Source of the DNA: Agrocybe praecox
Lineage: Eukaryota; Basidiomycota; Agaricomycetes; Agaricales; Agrocybaceae
DNA: 64,000 bases
Reading direction: 5' to 3'
NCBI GenBank assembly: GCA_964017145.1
Contig: OZ024846.1
Span: forward strand, 248,001-312,000
The notes under the pieces: generated by a model
The model's input: the letters and a program-made list of their open reading frames with translations, nothing else
The model's database searches: none
Told to the model about the DNA's origin: nothing
In this document: positions 46,460 through 58,189 of the stretch, piece after piece
Position numbering within the stretch: position 1 is the stretch's first letter
Layout of the letters: each line of letters opens with the position of its first letter
Position numbers and translations under genes: made by a program

Positions 46460-48123
46460 TCAAGCAGACGTAGAATCCGTCAACGATGGGATGGATAATA
46501 AAGCACTTCTCGTTTGATCCCTCACGTTCTTTAAAAATTGGACAAGATCTGTACCACCCGTACCCATAAGCGCTTTTTGTTGGTCACCGTCCATCTTCTC
46601 GGATGATCGTCCAACGTATTCTGATTCGATCTCTTTATTGCTCCCCATTGATGAATTTGCACTGGAAACCGATGGTAATGAATCAGAAGCGGCTCTCCGA
46701 GCTTCCCTGGCGGGATTGATGATGTACAACGTAACAATAATCATATGTGCGTCTCGGAAATCTTTCAGGGCAACGATCGCGTTATTGTATGCTTGGAGAA
46801 GGGTTTGTCCAAGCTTGCTCTCTTCGTCGGTCTTCGAATCGGAGGGGTCCGAGCCATCCATAATTAGACTTCGCAGCGGTCTAGGGTTATTGGCGAGGTG
46901 GTTGAGAAACGCACGGTGATGCCTCGGCATGTACAACTGCATGCGCTTAAGGAAGGCGGATTTCTGGGTGTGCGACTGGGTATCCGTATTGGTCGGTAGA
47001 ACTTGACCCGTCACGTCCTTTCCATGGGAATACTCGTCTACGCCTAAGAAGATATCCAGCGCATGGATTAACGAGCTCTGCCCAGCGCTCGGTCCTGAAA
47101 GTTCGACCGGCTCTTCGAGAGTAGGGTCCAGTTCGATGCCATCGAAAATCCACTTCCCAGTGGTGGTCGAATCCTCTCCTCTAAACCAAGGCCTGATGTG
47201 ATTATAAAACACCGCGGGCTCACACCCGCTTCGTACATCAAGTAACATCTCCTTTAATTTTCCTATAACTCCCGTAAGTTCTTGTAGGTACCCGGTAATT
47301 CGTCGTAAGGCAATGAGATCCCCGACGAAGACTTCGTCCATGGTGGAGCGCATGAGGTCGAGTGCTTGGACTCCCAACAGCTCAATACGACCAGATGTCA
47401 AATAAAAATGGGCTTCGTCGGTTGTAGAGGTAAACGTCGTGCTGCAAATAATAGTGGATGGAGTTGGGAGACGAAGGTCTTCCTGTGCTTCTTCCTTGAG
47501 ACAATTTTCATGTTCGAGTAAATGCCAGTTGTACAACACGTCGTCGGAGTAAGTCAACACAGGCGGTAGTTGCAATTCTCGTGAAACCTGCAAGAGGGGA
47601 ACGGTTACAGGAGGAGGGATTCTGATGGGCACGCCTGGGGGCAGAGAATGCACGTAGAAATGCATTATCCAGGCTAGTACGAGATGAGCACGACGCAGGA
47701 GAATTTCAGAGCTTCCCAGGTTTGTTATTGAAATTATTGGCAACTAAGCCAAAAGGGATCAACAATGACATATGGAAGGCATAAATGAAAATAAAGACAT
47801 ACGTTTGTGACCATTTCTCTCCATCTTTCACTCTTCTCCATCTCAATTTTCTTGGTCTCGCCTTCCAGCTTAGCAACCTCATCCCCCAGCGTCAACGCAT
47901 CCACAATGGCGCTTTTTAAAGCACTTTCCCATTCTTCCCACTCTGCGGGAAGTCTCCTTACAGGAACCTGAGGAGGCATGAAACCTGTACGTGTGTCGAC
48001 ATCGAAATCGTGAGCCGCGAGTGTCGTAGTATCTGCTACACCGTTGGGTAACGATACCGAAAACCCATCGTCACCGAAAATAGACGGACGAGGGAGAGAC
48101 AGGAAATGCGATTCTGGGAGCAT
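46460..48123 (-). CDS. Indoleamine 2,3-dioxygenase
   Basis: Exons (minus): 48123-47803 and 47743-46460; 534 residues. This is a haem dioxygenase that opens the indole ring of L-tryptophan to N-formylkynurenine, the first step of the kynurenine pathway toward NAD. Family marks: R-A-H-L-V-L-A-W-I-M-H-F-Y-V-H-S-L-P-P, V-P-L-L-Q-V-S-R-E-L, S-A-G-Q-S-S-L-I-H-A-L-D-I-F-L-G, the proximal haem His in P-R-H-H-R-A-F-L (about His383), and G-T-G-G-T-D-L-V-Q-F-L-K. An Arg in H-I-R-P-W-F (about 291) matches the substrate-pocket Arg. The extra length over animal IDO lies in a low-complexity insertion before the G-T-G-G-T-D motif, as is usual in fungi. Confidence 0.92.
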
Positions 48124-50309
48124 CTTTGCCAGTGTAGGCCTTCCTTCCTTCCTATCCTTCCAGCAGGTAAGTATGTATGTGGAAGAAAGAAAGGAGAAGA
48201 AGTAAATCTCAGTCAGCCATGTTTGTAATCTTAACCTTTCGTAATTGATTCGATTATAAAAAATGTGAGTTCCCCGAAATGGAAGTACGATCTTATCAGA
48301 TACTGATACTGGTCCTTTTCCAGCCCAAGGACTGATCGCGCTGATTGTCTCACCGGCTTAAGTACCTCATTCTTGACTCCGAAATTCCGAGTTTCTCACG
48401 ACCGTCATCGAAACAATTCCAACAGGCGCAACAAGTAATCTATGTACTAAGACGCACGACAGGTCCGAAGGGGGTTCTCTTCTACTAGTTATTAAGAGGT
48501 CTTTTAGAAAGTAAGGTATGACTGCTCATGTGACTGGGAATCAAAGTTCAAGGAAGACAATATTTCTCAACATATATAAATCAAATTTTCTCTGCAAGGG
48601 CCACGAGCCATCTTACCAAGCATCCTACACCTCGTCATCTTTCATCGATGCATCTGCCAAATTTTTGAACTCGTTTTTGCGGTCTCTCCTAACCCTCCCA
48701 TCTTTCTCTTGATTATCGTATATGATGACATCAACGTATATGACTCAAGTCTGGAATGTGTTCTAATATCGTGTCTGTAAAAATATCCGCCTATTACACT
48801 CGGAACTTGCATGACCGCACTACATAGCACTTGCAACCGGGCCTAGGGAATACCTTTGAGGTAAGCGAGAAACCTTAGCCCCGTCAATTCTGTTCGACCT
48901 GCGTGTCCCTTTGCTATGCTTATTTCCTCTTCGCCCATACGCTAAGAAATTTGATTGAGGAACGCTAATGCCCCCATTCCACAGGCTAGATAAAACATTA
49001 GACGGACAAATTGGCAGGTAATTGAAGGCACGAAACAGGACATTCCTCAAATTGGCATTATTTAGTATGTATTCATGCTTTTAGTTACAAAGTAGTGACC
49101 CTTTCATATCGCAGACTACGTTAGACGATGACTTGAGGTCGTGGGTGAGTTGACTAGGCTGGTTGGTGGAGAATCCTACTGGCACCTGGCAATCCCAGTG
49201 CTCGTTACCGCGCCATTAGGAACCTAATTGAGCACCATATAAGAGGCAAAGTTGTTGATATGTACAATTTTAATCCGTTGCTCTATATTTAGTTAGCATG
49301 TACTAGTAGCGTGTCCATGATATTCACGGCGCACGCCAACATCGCTAACCTAAATCGGTTTAAATGTTTTGACGTTTAGCCTGTCTAAAATCTAGTCGAA
49401 TTTCGGTCGAACGGCCCAAAAGTAGCACGCCATCAGCAAACGGTGTGCCTCAAGGTTCACAGGCTTCGATAATCCTTTCCCCCTCATCCGTCAGTGCACG
49501 GAGCATAGTAGGGTTAATACATAAGTACTTATTGTCTCATACAAATATTTGTGAGTATCTGTGCAGGAAAATATACCGAATATTAGAGGTAGTATCAGAC
49601 TTCCTAGTAGTATCAGGGATCATTGAATGGGTACGAAGTCATATAAGAGAAATCGTCGCCCTTGAATATTTCACGCTGAAGTTTTCCGTGTATCACAAAT
49701 TTATGGAGGCCGTCCTCGCAGCACGCGGTCCATGACAGCAAAGAATCGGCCAGCTGCTGTAACCACTTGATACCTGATATTCCGAGGAAAGAAAGCTGAC
49801 AAACAGTCGTTCTTGATTTGAGCTATGCAGGGGCGTGGCTTAGGTTGTAAAAACGCGTACAGCTGTCCCCCGCTAATTTGGGGAAGCCGCAGGCTAGCCC
49901 CAGACCGGTGTTTAGATATGGATGAGAACAAGGTACGAAGACCCAGAAACATACTAAAGTTCCTTAATTTCACATGACTTCTTCAATCATAGCCGAAATG
50001 ACGTCAAGCATTGTGTGACGTAGCAAATCCATAGTCGGGCCAATTTCAAAAAAAAAAAAATCCTCTAATAATTTTATAAGAGATGAGCGGGGTGGTTCTA
50101 CGTAACGGTATCGTCGATGTTGACGGGAACAGTGAAGAGGTTGTTGCTGTGCACGCTGGTATCAACCATGCCTGCAAGCTACGAAATGAAATAAAAAATC
50201 CACAAATTACGCCAGAGATATATAAGAGAATAAACGACGCCCGAGAAGATATTAGGTAGGTGTATATGTGGTCCGTACAAATGTCCTAGAGGGCAGGGGA
50301 TAAGGATAT
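48124..50309. other. Long intergenic region, no recognised gene
   Basis: 2.2 kb between the IDO promoter and the cytochrome c 3' end. ORFs at 49445-49735 (plus) and 49701-49973 (minus) are short, overlap each other and lack family features. A 13-nt A tract lies at about 50049. Confidence 0.5.
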
Positions 50310-50908
50310 TTAGGCGGTCTGGAAGAAAAAGTCAGTCTCAATGAAACCAAATGATGCAGATGCATGGTGTTAACTCACAGACTCCTTAAGCCAGGTGATG
50401 AGGTCGTTCCTCTCCTTCTCCTTCTTGATACCAGCGAAGGCCATCTTTGTACCGGGAATGTACTGGAACACGAAGAAAGGTTGGGCCGTCAAGGATGACA
50501 CGAACGGCGAGTGAAGAACGTACCTTTTTGGGGTTCTCGAGGTACTCAAAGAGGGTCTCCTCATCCCATGTAACACCCTTGTTCACGTTGGCGGCGGTGT
50601 ATGAAAAACCTTCGACTTGACCAGACTTGCGGCCGAAAAGGCTGGAGACCGGAAAAGATAGGAATGAGCAACAAAATTCTCCGACCCTGGCGGCGCTCGC
50701 CCCAGTAGAACTTACCCGTGCAAGTTAGGGCCGACTTTGTTGGGTTCGCCAGAACCGACGGTATGGCACTGAGCGCATCGTGTCTTGAAGAAGGAAGCAC
50801 CCTTGGCAGCGTCACCTATTCAAGAATTGAATATTGTCAGTCATATGTGGAAAGCAGCGCCAGCTGAAAGCTGCGAAAAGTTTATAACTCACCAGCAGAG
50901 TAAGGCAT
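50310..50908 (-). CDS. CYC1: Cytochrome c
   Basis: Exons (minus): 50908-50893, 50815-50716, 50641-50524, 50462-50379, 50318-50310; 108 residues, the normal fungal length. The haem-binding C-A-Q-C-H is at residues 19-23, with [16 protein letters not shown] following. The axial Met is M85 in Y-I-P-G-T-K-M-A-F. It is a soluble electron carrier between complexes III and IV in the mitochondrial intermembrane space. The last exon has only nine bases (Thr-Ala-stop). Reading through the preceding donor would give V-S-stop instead, but the S-T-A ending fits the family. An acceptor-like CCATAG just before the ATG suggests a further intron in the 5' UTR. Confidence 0.93.
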
Positions 50909-51596
50909 GTCTATGGAACAAGAATAAGAGGTAAATTATACAAGGAAGTTATAGGAGACGAGGTCTCGTTAATGGTGGCGAAGAGAAAAGGATGTGGAAG
51001 TAAATTTTGAAGGAGCCCTTTGGTCACTTTTGAATATTTCGTTGGCGCCGATCAGGTGACCATCCGATTCATTCCGTCACGATGTGGGAACCAATCATGT
51101 GCTTGTGATTTTCATGGTGGCCTGGTCCTGGTCCGGACTAATCCGGACCGGCAAGGCCCTACCCATTTACTCAGCCAATCATCATCCCCCTTTGACAAAA
51201 TCATTGCCGATGTGATCGTCGTAACTGAATTGGGAAACCGTCGCGACGCAGCGAATGCAAATTATTCGGCATGATTGTCGCTGGAGACAGTGACATCACC
51301 GAGTCGAGATGCAAGGCCACTGTTGAATGGCATTATCTAGAGTTGAATGACCCGTGAATTTTTGAACATTTAGCTAGCGTACGACAGAGAATTCCTCGTC
51401 TGATTGTGGACATGTGTCTTAAGTATGTCGTCTCAATACAGTTTAACACATAAATCGCGAAATTCTTGCCTATGGACATGTTTAGGTATTTCAACAGATT
51501 TTTGGACGATTTGAAAATAAACGTGACTGTAGCCGAAATGGTCCGACATAATATTGAAGGCCCGCCTCTGATAAAATAACTAATTACACGTGTATT
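50909..51596. other. Cytochrome c promoter region
   Basis: 690 bp between the cytochrome c start and the 3' end of the next minus-strand gene. An 84-codon plus frame at 51020 has no family features. No other coding sequence was seen. Confidence 0.5.
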
Positions 51597-52844
51597 TCAT
51601 ATCTTGCTTGGATCTGACCACCGTCTCGTCCTAACGCGCCTTCCTGAACCGTCAAATTCGTCCTTCTCCAAGAGAAAGTTGCGGATAATGCTAAAGTCGA
51701 ATTTTTGGCGCAAGTTGTTCAAAATGACCGTCCCTGCGCTGCCATTTGGGCCGAGCTCCAGATAGACTTGAAAGAAGTATTTAGAATCATCAAGGCTTGG
51801 TTTCTTGGTTATGCTATTCCTTATACGCAAAGCGCCCCCGCTGTCCAGGATATACATGGCTTCGGGTTGGGATTTGAAGTAATCATTGACGAATGGGACT
51901 AGGCTGTTAGAGATTCGAATAAGGTTATGGTGCATGTGCTCCATGGAGACCTGATAAATCTGGCCCGCAGATAGACGCAAGCTGCAACAGTCTCCTGGGA
52001 TAATGGCTTCGAGAATGCAAACGGCTGTGTCTGTGTCCGTCCCGATTTGTATCTTATTCAGAGAAGGAAGCGTCAGGGAAGGACCGTCAACTGCTTCGTA
52101 TAGAAGGCCTTCAAATTCGAGAGACTCGAGGGAGGGGGCATGAGTAAGAAAATCATACAGGCCTTTGGTACTCAGAGTATGATACCTTTCTTCGACGACA
52201 CGAAGATTCCTCAGGCTAGTCGATTGAGATGCCGAAAGGACAAAAGGTACATTCTCAATATCGACCTCTTTCAACAAATGAGCCTTGCCACCGAAGAGCT
52301 CCAACTTTTCTTCCGGAAGGCATAACCAGGCTTTATCCGATAGTTCGTAATATTGAAGCTGCAGGCACTCAAGCTTCGGTGCAGGAGAGGTCAGAAGTTC
52401 GATAATTTCGGGCTCCGACCCGCATTCAGGGTGAATCGAAAGATGGAGACCACGAATATGTGGTAAATAACGTGTAAGGATTGGACATAACCAGGTGTAG
52501 TTATGCTCGTGCAACACGGCTGTCACGGTAAGAGGGATGGCCCGCCCATTCTGAAGGCCCAAGTCCACCCTGCGGAGAACAGTGTTCATCCAGTAGAGGC
52601 TATCTTGAGTATCAAGAGTGCTGTGATGATTTCTCTTTTTCGTTCGGGGTTCCAGGACAGTGAAGTCCAGAACGGAAGCCCAAAAAGATGAAGTAGAATT
52701 CACTATTTCTCTAGAGCGTGATGATATCTGAGAAAGCCTTCTAAGAGTATCGAGAGGATGAGGATCATCAAAGTTATAAGGAGGTTCCAAAGTGGCAATG
52801 CATATTTCATGGAAAGTTTCGACGGCTAGTCCTGAGAAATGCAT
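51597..52844 (-). CDS. F-box protein, single exon
   Basis: A 415-residue intronless ORF. The N-terminus has an F-box-like pattern: L-A-V-E-T-F-H-E-I-C at about residues 5-14, L-R-R-L-S-Q-I-S-S-R-S-R-E-I-V at about 34-48, then S-S-F-W-A-S-V. It is weaker than in the other two F-box genes, because the usual V-C-x-x-W is replaced by I-S-S-R-S-R. Leu-rich strands follow (L-E-S-L-E-F-E-G, S-L-R-N-L-R-V). Probable SCF substrate receptor, target unknown. Confidence 0.7.
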   Translation of the reverse strand: MHFSGLAVETFHEICIATLEPPYNFDDPHPLDTLRRLSQISSRSREIVNSTSSFWASVLDFTVLEPRTKKRNHHSTLDTQDSLYWMNTVLRRVDLGLQNGRAIPLTVTAVLHEHNYTWLCPILTRYLPHIRGLHLSIHPECGSEPEIIELLTSPAPKLECLQLQYYELSDKAWLCLPEEKLELFGGKAHLLKEVDIENVPFVLSASQSTSLRNLRVVEERYHTLSTKGLYDFLTHAPSLESLEFEGLLYEAVDGPSLTLPSLNKIQIGTDTDTAVCILEAIIPGDCCSLRLSAGQIYQVSMEHMHHNLIRISNSLVPFVNDYFKSQPEAMYILDSGGALRIRNSITKKPSLDDSKYFFQVYLELGPNGSAGTVILNNLRQKFDFSIIRNFLLEKDEFDGSGRRVRTRRWSDPSKI

Positions 52845-53557
52845 CGCGGGCGTGAAATGAGTAATTGGCAGAGGGCCATGAGCCTTTGGCAGAATTTATA
52901 CAGGGAAAATTTATCAACGCGTCGTAAAATTGCTTCTTGTAGCATCGCGCTACTAAACAATGCCCAGTTCTGCATGCCTCAATATAGCAAAATTGACCCA
53001 CGAATTAAGCACATAACATTCAACGAGTGGCTTGCGCTATGCGAGCGCAAGGCGGTGAACCTAGAGGGAAACTGCTTTTGTTGTCAAAGTTGGACATGTC
53101 GTCGTATTGAATTTGCTTCATCCAAGATGCCCAGCAAAAAAATTAGGGCGCGAAGATGTTATCGGGAAGTTGATGGAACATAGGGCGCGTTGAGAAGGCA
53201 TTGATGTCGAAGTTGGTTTGACAATGGGCAGTCAAAGATAACAGACAGTTCGCCCAGTGGAATCAGGACTCTCCAAGGATATTTGTCACACAGGAAAGCT
53301 TGAAGGGTCAAATCAAGGAAGACAAAGAAAGAAGAAAAAGACACTACAAGAATAAACGAATTCCTTGTGCTAGAAATGTTCCCACGATTCTTTGTTGATT
53401 GGATTGAACGTGGGAGCAAAATTTCAAACCCCGCGATTCTGTTCTTGGACACCTACTCCCTCGTCGTCGCGCGCAGCGAGCTCGCCCCTTCAGTTCTACA
53501 GCGGCCAACGCCAACTGCGTGAACGGATAAACATACCGGATACCACAAATCACATTT
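52845..53557. other. Intergenic, divergent promoters
   Basis: 710 bp between the F-box gene (minus) and the Dsn1 gene (plus). No gene was recognised; both promoters should lie here. Confidence 0.5.
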
Positions 53558-55711
53558 ATGACAAGATCAGTATCTTCAACACTTGTCAATCTCACCCATT
53601 TGCAAATGCTGCCATCACAACCTCAGTTAACCGGAAAACGCAAACCAGAGGACTCAAATCCGTTGTTAAACGCGGCAGCGGCGAAGAGAGCGAAGAAGGA
53701 GGTGTGTTATACTGTAATCGTCCATATGACGCGAGCATAACTGGCATTTACGCGTTTTACAGGCTAAACTTGGCGCGACTAATAAGCGCAAATGTACGTT
53801 CAAAACTATGTTCATACCCTCAAAGATTGCTGATTTCTGTTGCTAGTGAACCCAGAAGAAGGACCAGGTAGTCTCTTAATTGTTAGAGCAACTGAATCGC
53901 AGCCACCGCACTCGCAACCTGTTACTTCAAACCACGGTGAACCTCAACGGTTTGCTTCCCAACCAGCGCACACAAACAATGCCGGTCCCTCGAAACAACC
54001 CTCCAAGAAGTTTAAGGCAGCTCCTGAAAGCTCTTTGCGGGGAAACACAGCTTCCAAATTGAAATCAACTGGTCAGGAAGGCGCAGCATATCCAGACGAG
54101 GAACAGGCGGAGAAAGATGTCAGAGCTATGGAAGATGAGGCGGACACTCTACGGCGGAACTTTAGAGCACAAAGCATGATACCCTCCTCGATATTGAATG
54201 CCGATTCCAGTGTTCAATTCCGCTCGCGGACAGAACCCAGCATAGCCAGTCGCAGTAAAGGCAAGGAAAGGATTGTCGACACGGTTGTTCCTTTGCCCGA
54301 CCACGATACGCCTACTATGGATCGCAACAAACAACTAAGGTCTGGTGCTATGGCTGCGATCACTGGTGGCAACAACGGAAACCATGCTCGTCCAGACCAC
54401 AGAAGGAGGAGCTCAGTCAGTGGGCGAGGGAAGCGGGTCAGCACATCGTTCGAAACAACGGGTATCATTGGTGAGTATACTACCCAATTTTTGTATAAAA
54501 CTCGGGTTAATTTTGCTACTCAGTGCAACCACACAACTCTGTATCCGAAACCAGCTTTTACAAGCATATTGACGCCGATCTCCCAGAACCAGAAAGAGTC
54601 CGCCAATTGCTCATATGGTGTTCTCTGCGTGCAGCATCCACTTCCAAACCTCCTTCGGTACCTCCTTCGCCTCCTTTACCGCCTCTATCTGCCGAGGGCA
54701 CGCGAGCGTTAAAAACCATACAGGATGATATCGTCCGGATGTTGGCCGAGAAACGAATAGACGTTAATACCTACTCTTCGTCAGGACCAAGCAGTAGTAA
54801 GAAGTCCCAAGAAGATTTACAAGAAAATGAACAGAATATACGGAATCGGCAGTGGGAAGTCACATATACACAGCATATCCAACAGTAAGCAGTATAAGGT
54901 TTTCGTTGATTAATTCATGATCACTTACATTCCTTGTAGAGCGCAAAGGGAAGAGGAAGGATGGAACAAAATCTCATACGAGTACGACGCCTATGCTAAA
55001 AGGCTAAAATCGTCTCTCGATAAGCGTTCTACGGGGATTCACCTTGATCCCGGACAACTTTCCGCCAAAGCCAAAGGGAAACGGCGAGCGACTGGCGAGC
55101 TAGCTGATCTTGATCTTTTCGTGCCACATGAACTTGAAGTCCCATCTGAATTCCATTCCGCTCTGCGGCTCGCCAACTCTGTGGTAGGCCATGGCGAAGA
55201 TCGAATAGCAAGTACATCGCGCAAGGCGACCATAGAAGCGGAGATAAGGGCGCGGCTGGGCGACGTGCAATACAAGGTCGACCAGATCTTCTCGTACGTG
55301 AGCGCAGCACGGACAACTGTGAACATCGCGGAGAAGGCGCTGAACGAGCGGTTCGATATCCTTTCGTCCAACCTGGCATCGAGGATGAACCCTGTTCTGC
55401 CGCAACAGAACGAGTCTGTGCCTGGCGCGCCCACGCAGATGCTCTCGATGTATGTCAGCGGAGATGTTACGCGTCCTAGGGCGGATCCTTTGGATTTAAT
55501 GCGTGCTCTTTCGCGAGTAGATAGGAAAAGGCCGCCAGCACTGGTGGGTGACGCTGCTAGGAGAGCAGCGAGAGAAGTACAGCGTGCAGAGGAGAACGGC
55601 ATTGGTGCTGTCGGCGACCGGCGGCTGACTTTGCCTCCTCCAGCTACGCCGTCGAGAAAGGCTCCAGGGACACCTAGGAGAGGAAACACGCCATCTAGGG
55701 ACCGTGTCTGA
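53558..55711 (+). CDS. DSN1: Kinetochore protein Dsn1/Mis13
   Basis: Exons: 53558-53701, 53763-53793, 53847-54470, 54524-54884, 54940-55711; 643 residues. Dsn1 is a subunit of the Mis12/MIND complex, which links centromeric chromatin to the microtubule-binding Ndc80 complex. The diagnostic block lies at about 243-300: R-R-S-S-V-S-G-R-G-K-R-V-S-T-S-F-E, then Q-P-H-N-S-V, F-Y-K-H-I, and L-P-E-P-E-R-V-R-Q-L-L-I-W-C. It is split by intron 3 and restored on splicing. The basic Ser motif is the site where Aurora B acts in known homologues. The long N-terminus is disordered. A helical region about W-N-K-I-S-Y-E-Y-D-A-Y continues the family fold, and the C-terminus is basic and Pro-rich. Confidence 0.88.
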
Positions 55712-56108
55712 TGCGAATCTTTTCGTTTGCTTCTTTTAGTTTATAGTGCCTCTCGTTCGTTCCATCTTTTTCAATGCCACGCACGATCTTGCTTTGTTTG
55801 AACTGTATATTTATGATGTATTTAGGTCACGATCGCCACATTTTCTCTTTGGTATGCGCTTCAGTTATAGTTCATCTCGTTTGTCATGATCGTTCACGTT
55901 TTATGTCATTAAGGCCTATACAGGATTGTATGTTTTTTTTTTTCAAAGGATAACAATTTCCATAATTGGAGGTCCACTGAGGCTGACGGATTGACAATAT
56001 CACTTCGTCCCAAGGTGCCTCGCACGGTTGCAGGCTCGCCTGAGAGGCTGACTATTTCACCAACGATGGTATATCACCCCGTTCTATCCTAAATATCCGC
56101 CGTTTCCG
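55712..56108. other. Intergenic, no gene seen
   Basis: About 400 bp between two plus-strand genes, with a T9-11 tract near 55932 that may belong to the Dsn1 terminator region. No coding sequence. Confidence 0.5.
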
Positions 56109-57756
56109 ATGTCTCTCACTGCGGGCAAGATGAAGTCAATAACGATGGGCGCCGCCACAATTGGCAACCTGACCCTCCGTCTCCGTCTCCTACTTTTCAT
56201 TGGGATTTTGACCATTCCTTCCATCTCTATTTCAGCACAGAATGTCTTAACTACCAACATGTTCCCGGAGATCCCGCTCCCGAGTATGTTTAGCATTCCT
56301 GCACAACCTGCGGCGTTGTCGAGTCAGCCTCCTGCAGTTCAGCCAACAACTACTCTTCCTCCTCTGAGCCAAAGCCAGACCCAAGTCGCCAGCCCATCTG
56401 CTTCTGCGAGCGCGGTCATAGTAAATACACTGGTCGCTGAAACATCACCCTCACCCTCACCAATATCCCCGGTACTTCTCGGAAACATCTTCGTATTCCC
56501 TTCTCCCCTCCCATCAGGAATCGCGAGAACAGCCTCGGGCAAACCCATCCCGTGCTCTCCAAAGAACGTCAAGTTAAATCCAACGACTCACAAACTCATT
56601 TCCGAGTGTGTAGAAACGTCTTTCTGTGCCCAGCCTCCTGATGCACCAGCCAACGCTACGGGACTTGGTATGTGTTTTCCTCGAGTGTGCACAAGGGACG
56701 AGTTTCCATTTGGCTACGGAACATTTGGCGGAGGTGTCGGGCGCAAGAAGGGTGCAACTACTATCCCAATCCCTCCAATGTGCCCCAGGGGTACTTTCTG
56801 TCCAGATAATGGAAGTGGATGCATGGGACTGGTCCAAGTTGGCGGCCGCTGTGAGCTCGCACGCGATGAACAATGCGGACCTCTTCCTCCGAATCCAAAC
56901 GTCAAGCCACAGGACAACAAGGCCATTTGTCTGAACAACATTTGCACGTATGTGATCTTCTTCGTGTACTTCATTAGAGACCCAGCGCTCATGTATCTTC
57001 GTTCCTAGACCAGCAACTCAACAGCTTGGGGAATCCTGCCGAATCGAGAATACCACATATGTCAGCGACATCATCAAAGGTGTCGCAGGTGGAGGCCAAT
57101 TCACGTCCTTTGTCATGAAACACGATTGCCAATCGCCAGAACTGTTCTGCGATCCAATATCGTTATCCCAATACCCGACTTCGATAGGTCAGGGTACTTG
57201 CCAAAAAGCAAAGGACTTGACCAAATCGTGTAAATTTGATACAGAATGTCTTTCGGTGTGTTGTGTTTTTTTTTTGTATGTCACTAATTTTTCGGAGTCA
57301 GCTAACATTAACGACATTAACGACAGAATAACTGTGCTGCCCCCGCAAATACCTGTGCCCCTGCTGTAGACAAGGCATATAAAATTCAACTATGGCAGTG
57401 GTTCGCTACTGTTTTGTTCATTGTTCTTCGTAAGCCTCCAAATCGATATTGCTCAAAATATAAAGATTGTTGACGCCTCGCGATATAGTGTTGGCTTCTG
57501 GCATGATTTTGCTGGCCTTCGTCCATCGTCGACATCGGTATGCCAGGTACCAAGAGTTGCAAGAATACTACCACGAACAGATGACGTCAGTTATCGCTCG
57601 GACTACATTGCTTAATGATATGCTGATTATCTTGGTTGCTCTTTCAGCTTGAGGCGTTCAATATTGGCATTGCATGCAGCAGCGGTGTCTGAAAAACCAC
57701 CTGGGAATAGTACCGACATTTTCACTGCCAAACACAGAGAAGCTGGTAGAATTTGA
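56109..57756 (+). CDS. Cysteine-rich single-pass membrane protein
   Basis: Exons: 56109-56947, 57009-57255, 57327-57429, 57489-57585, 57648-57756; 464 residues. The N-terminus has a hydrophobic signal segment (L-R-L-L-L-F-I-G-I-L-T-I) ending near S-I-S-A-Q. A Ser/Pro/Thr-rich linker follows. A Cys-rich extracellular part carries pairs such as S-F-C-A-Q-P, P-R-G-T-F-C-P-D-N-G-S-G-C and N-N-C-A-A-P-A-N-T-C. One transmembrane helix spans about 385-406. The cytosolic tail is basic then helical (H-R-R-H-R-Y-A-R-Y-Q-E-L-Q-E-Y-Y). This architecture recurs in basidiomycete proteins of unknown function. The start could also be M8 or M13. I spliced the last intron (GTCAGT...TTTCAG) rather than reading through to an early stop. 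Confidence 0.75.
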
Positions 57757-58189
57757 ATCGGAGAGAGTATCGTTGACCATTCGTTAAGTTTCAATATTTT
57801 GTTTTCGCGCGTGTAGAATTCCGTGCATTTCGATCAAAAGAAACTGTTTCGCCAAATTTGTGGGCATCAATGATGGTATTAGCACATTGGATAGGTAATC
57901 TATTGTGAAAAATTATTAGGTTCCAGGCAAAACGAAGCAAAGTAAAGGAAGATCAGTTAAACACTTTTGATAGCCTAAGCCAACAAGGTGAAAGAATTAA
58001 ACCGGACATAGATCACACTGCTTCCCAGAAGAAAAAATCCAACCTGACGGCTGGACTTCCATTCTCGAAGCGTCATCTGGCCCCGGCAGATTTCATCATA
58101 GAAGCAAAATCAAAAGAAAGACTCACACATTATAACCCTCTAGTAAATAAATAAATAAAAGAGCATATATAAAGATAGCAGTCAACCCA
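57757..58189. other. Convergent intergenic spacer
   Basis: About 430 bp between the stops of the Cys-rich protein gene and the DHHC gene. AT-rich, with an AAATAAATAAATAAA run near 58145 that could serve as a polyadenylation signal on the plus strand. No gene. Confidence 0.5.

Noticed and set aside
55039..55689. 216-codon minus-strand ORF
   Set aside because: Antisense shadow of the last Dsn1 exon, which is GC-rich and codes on the plus strand.
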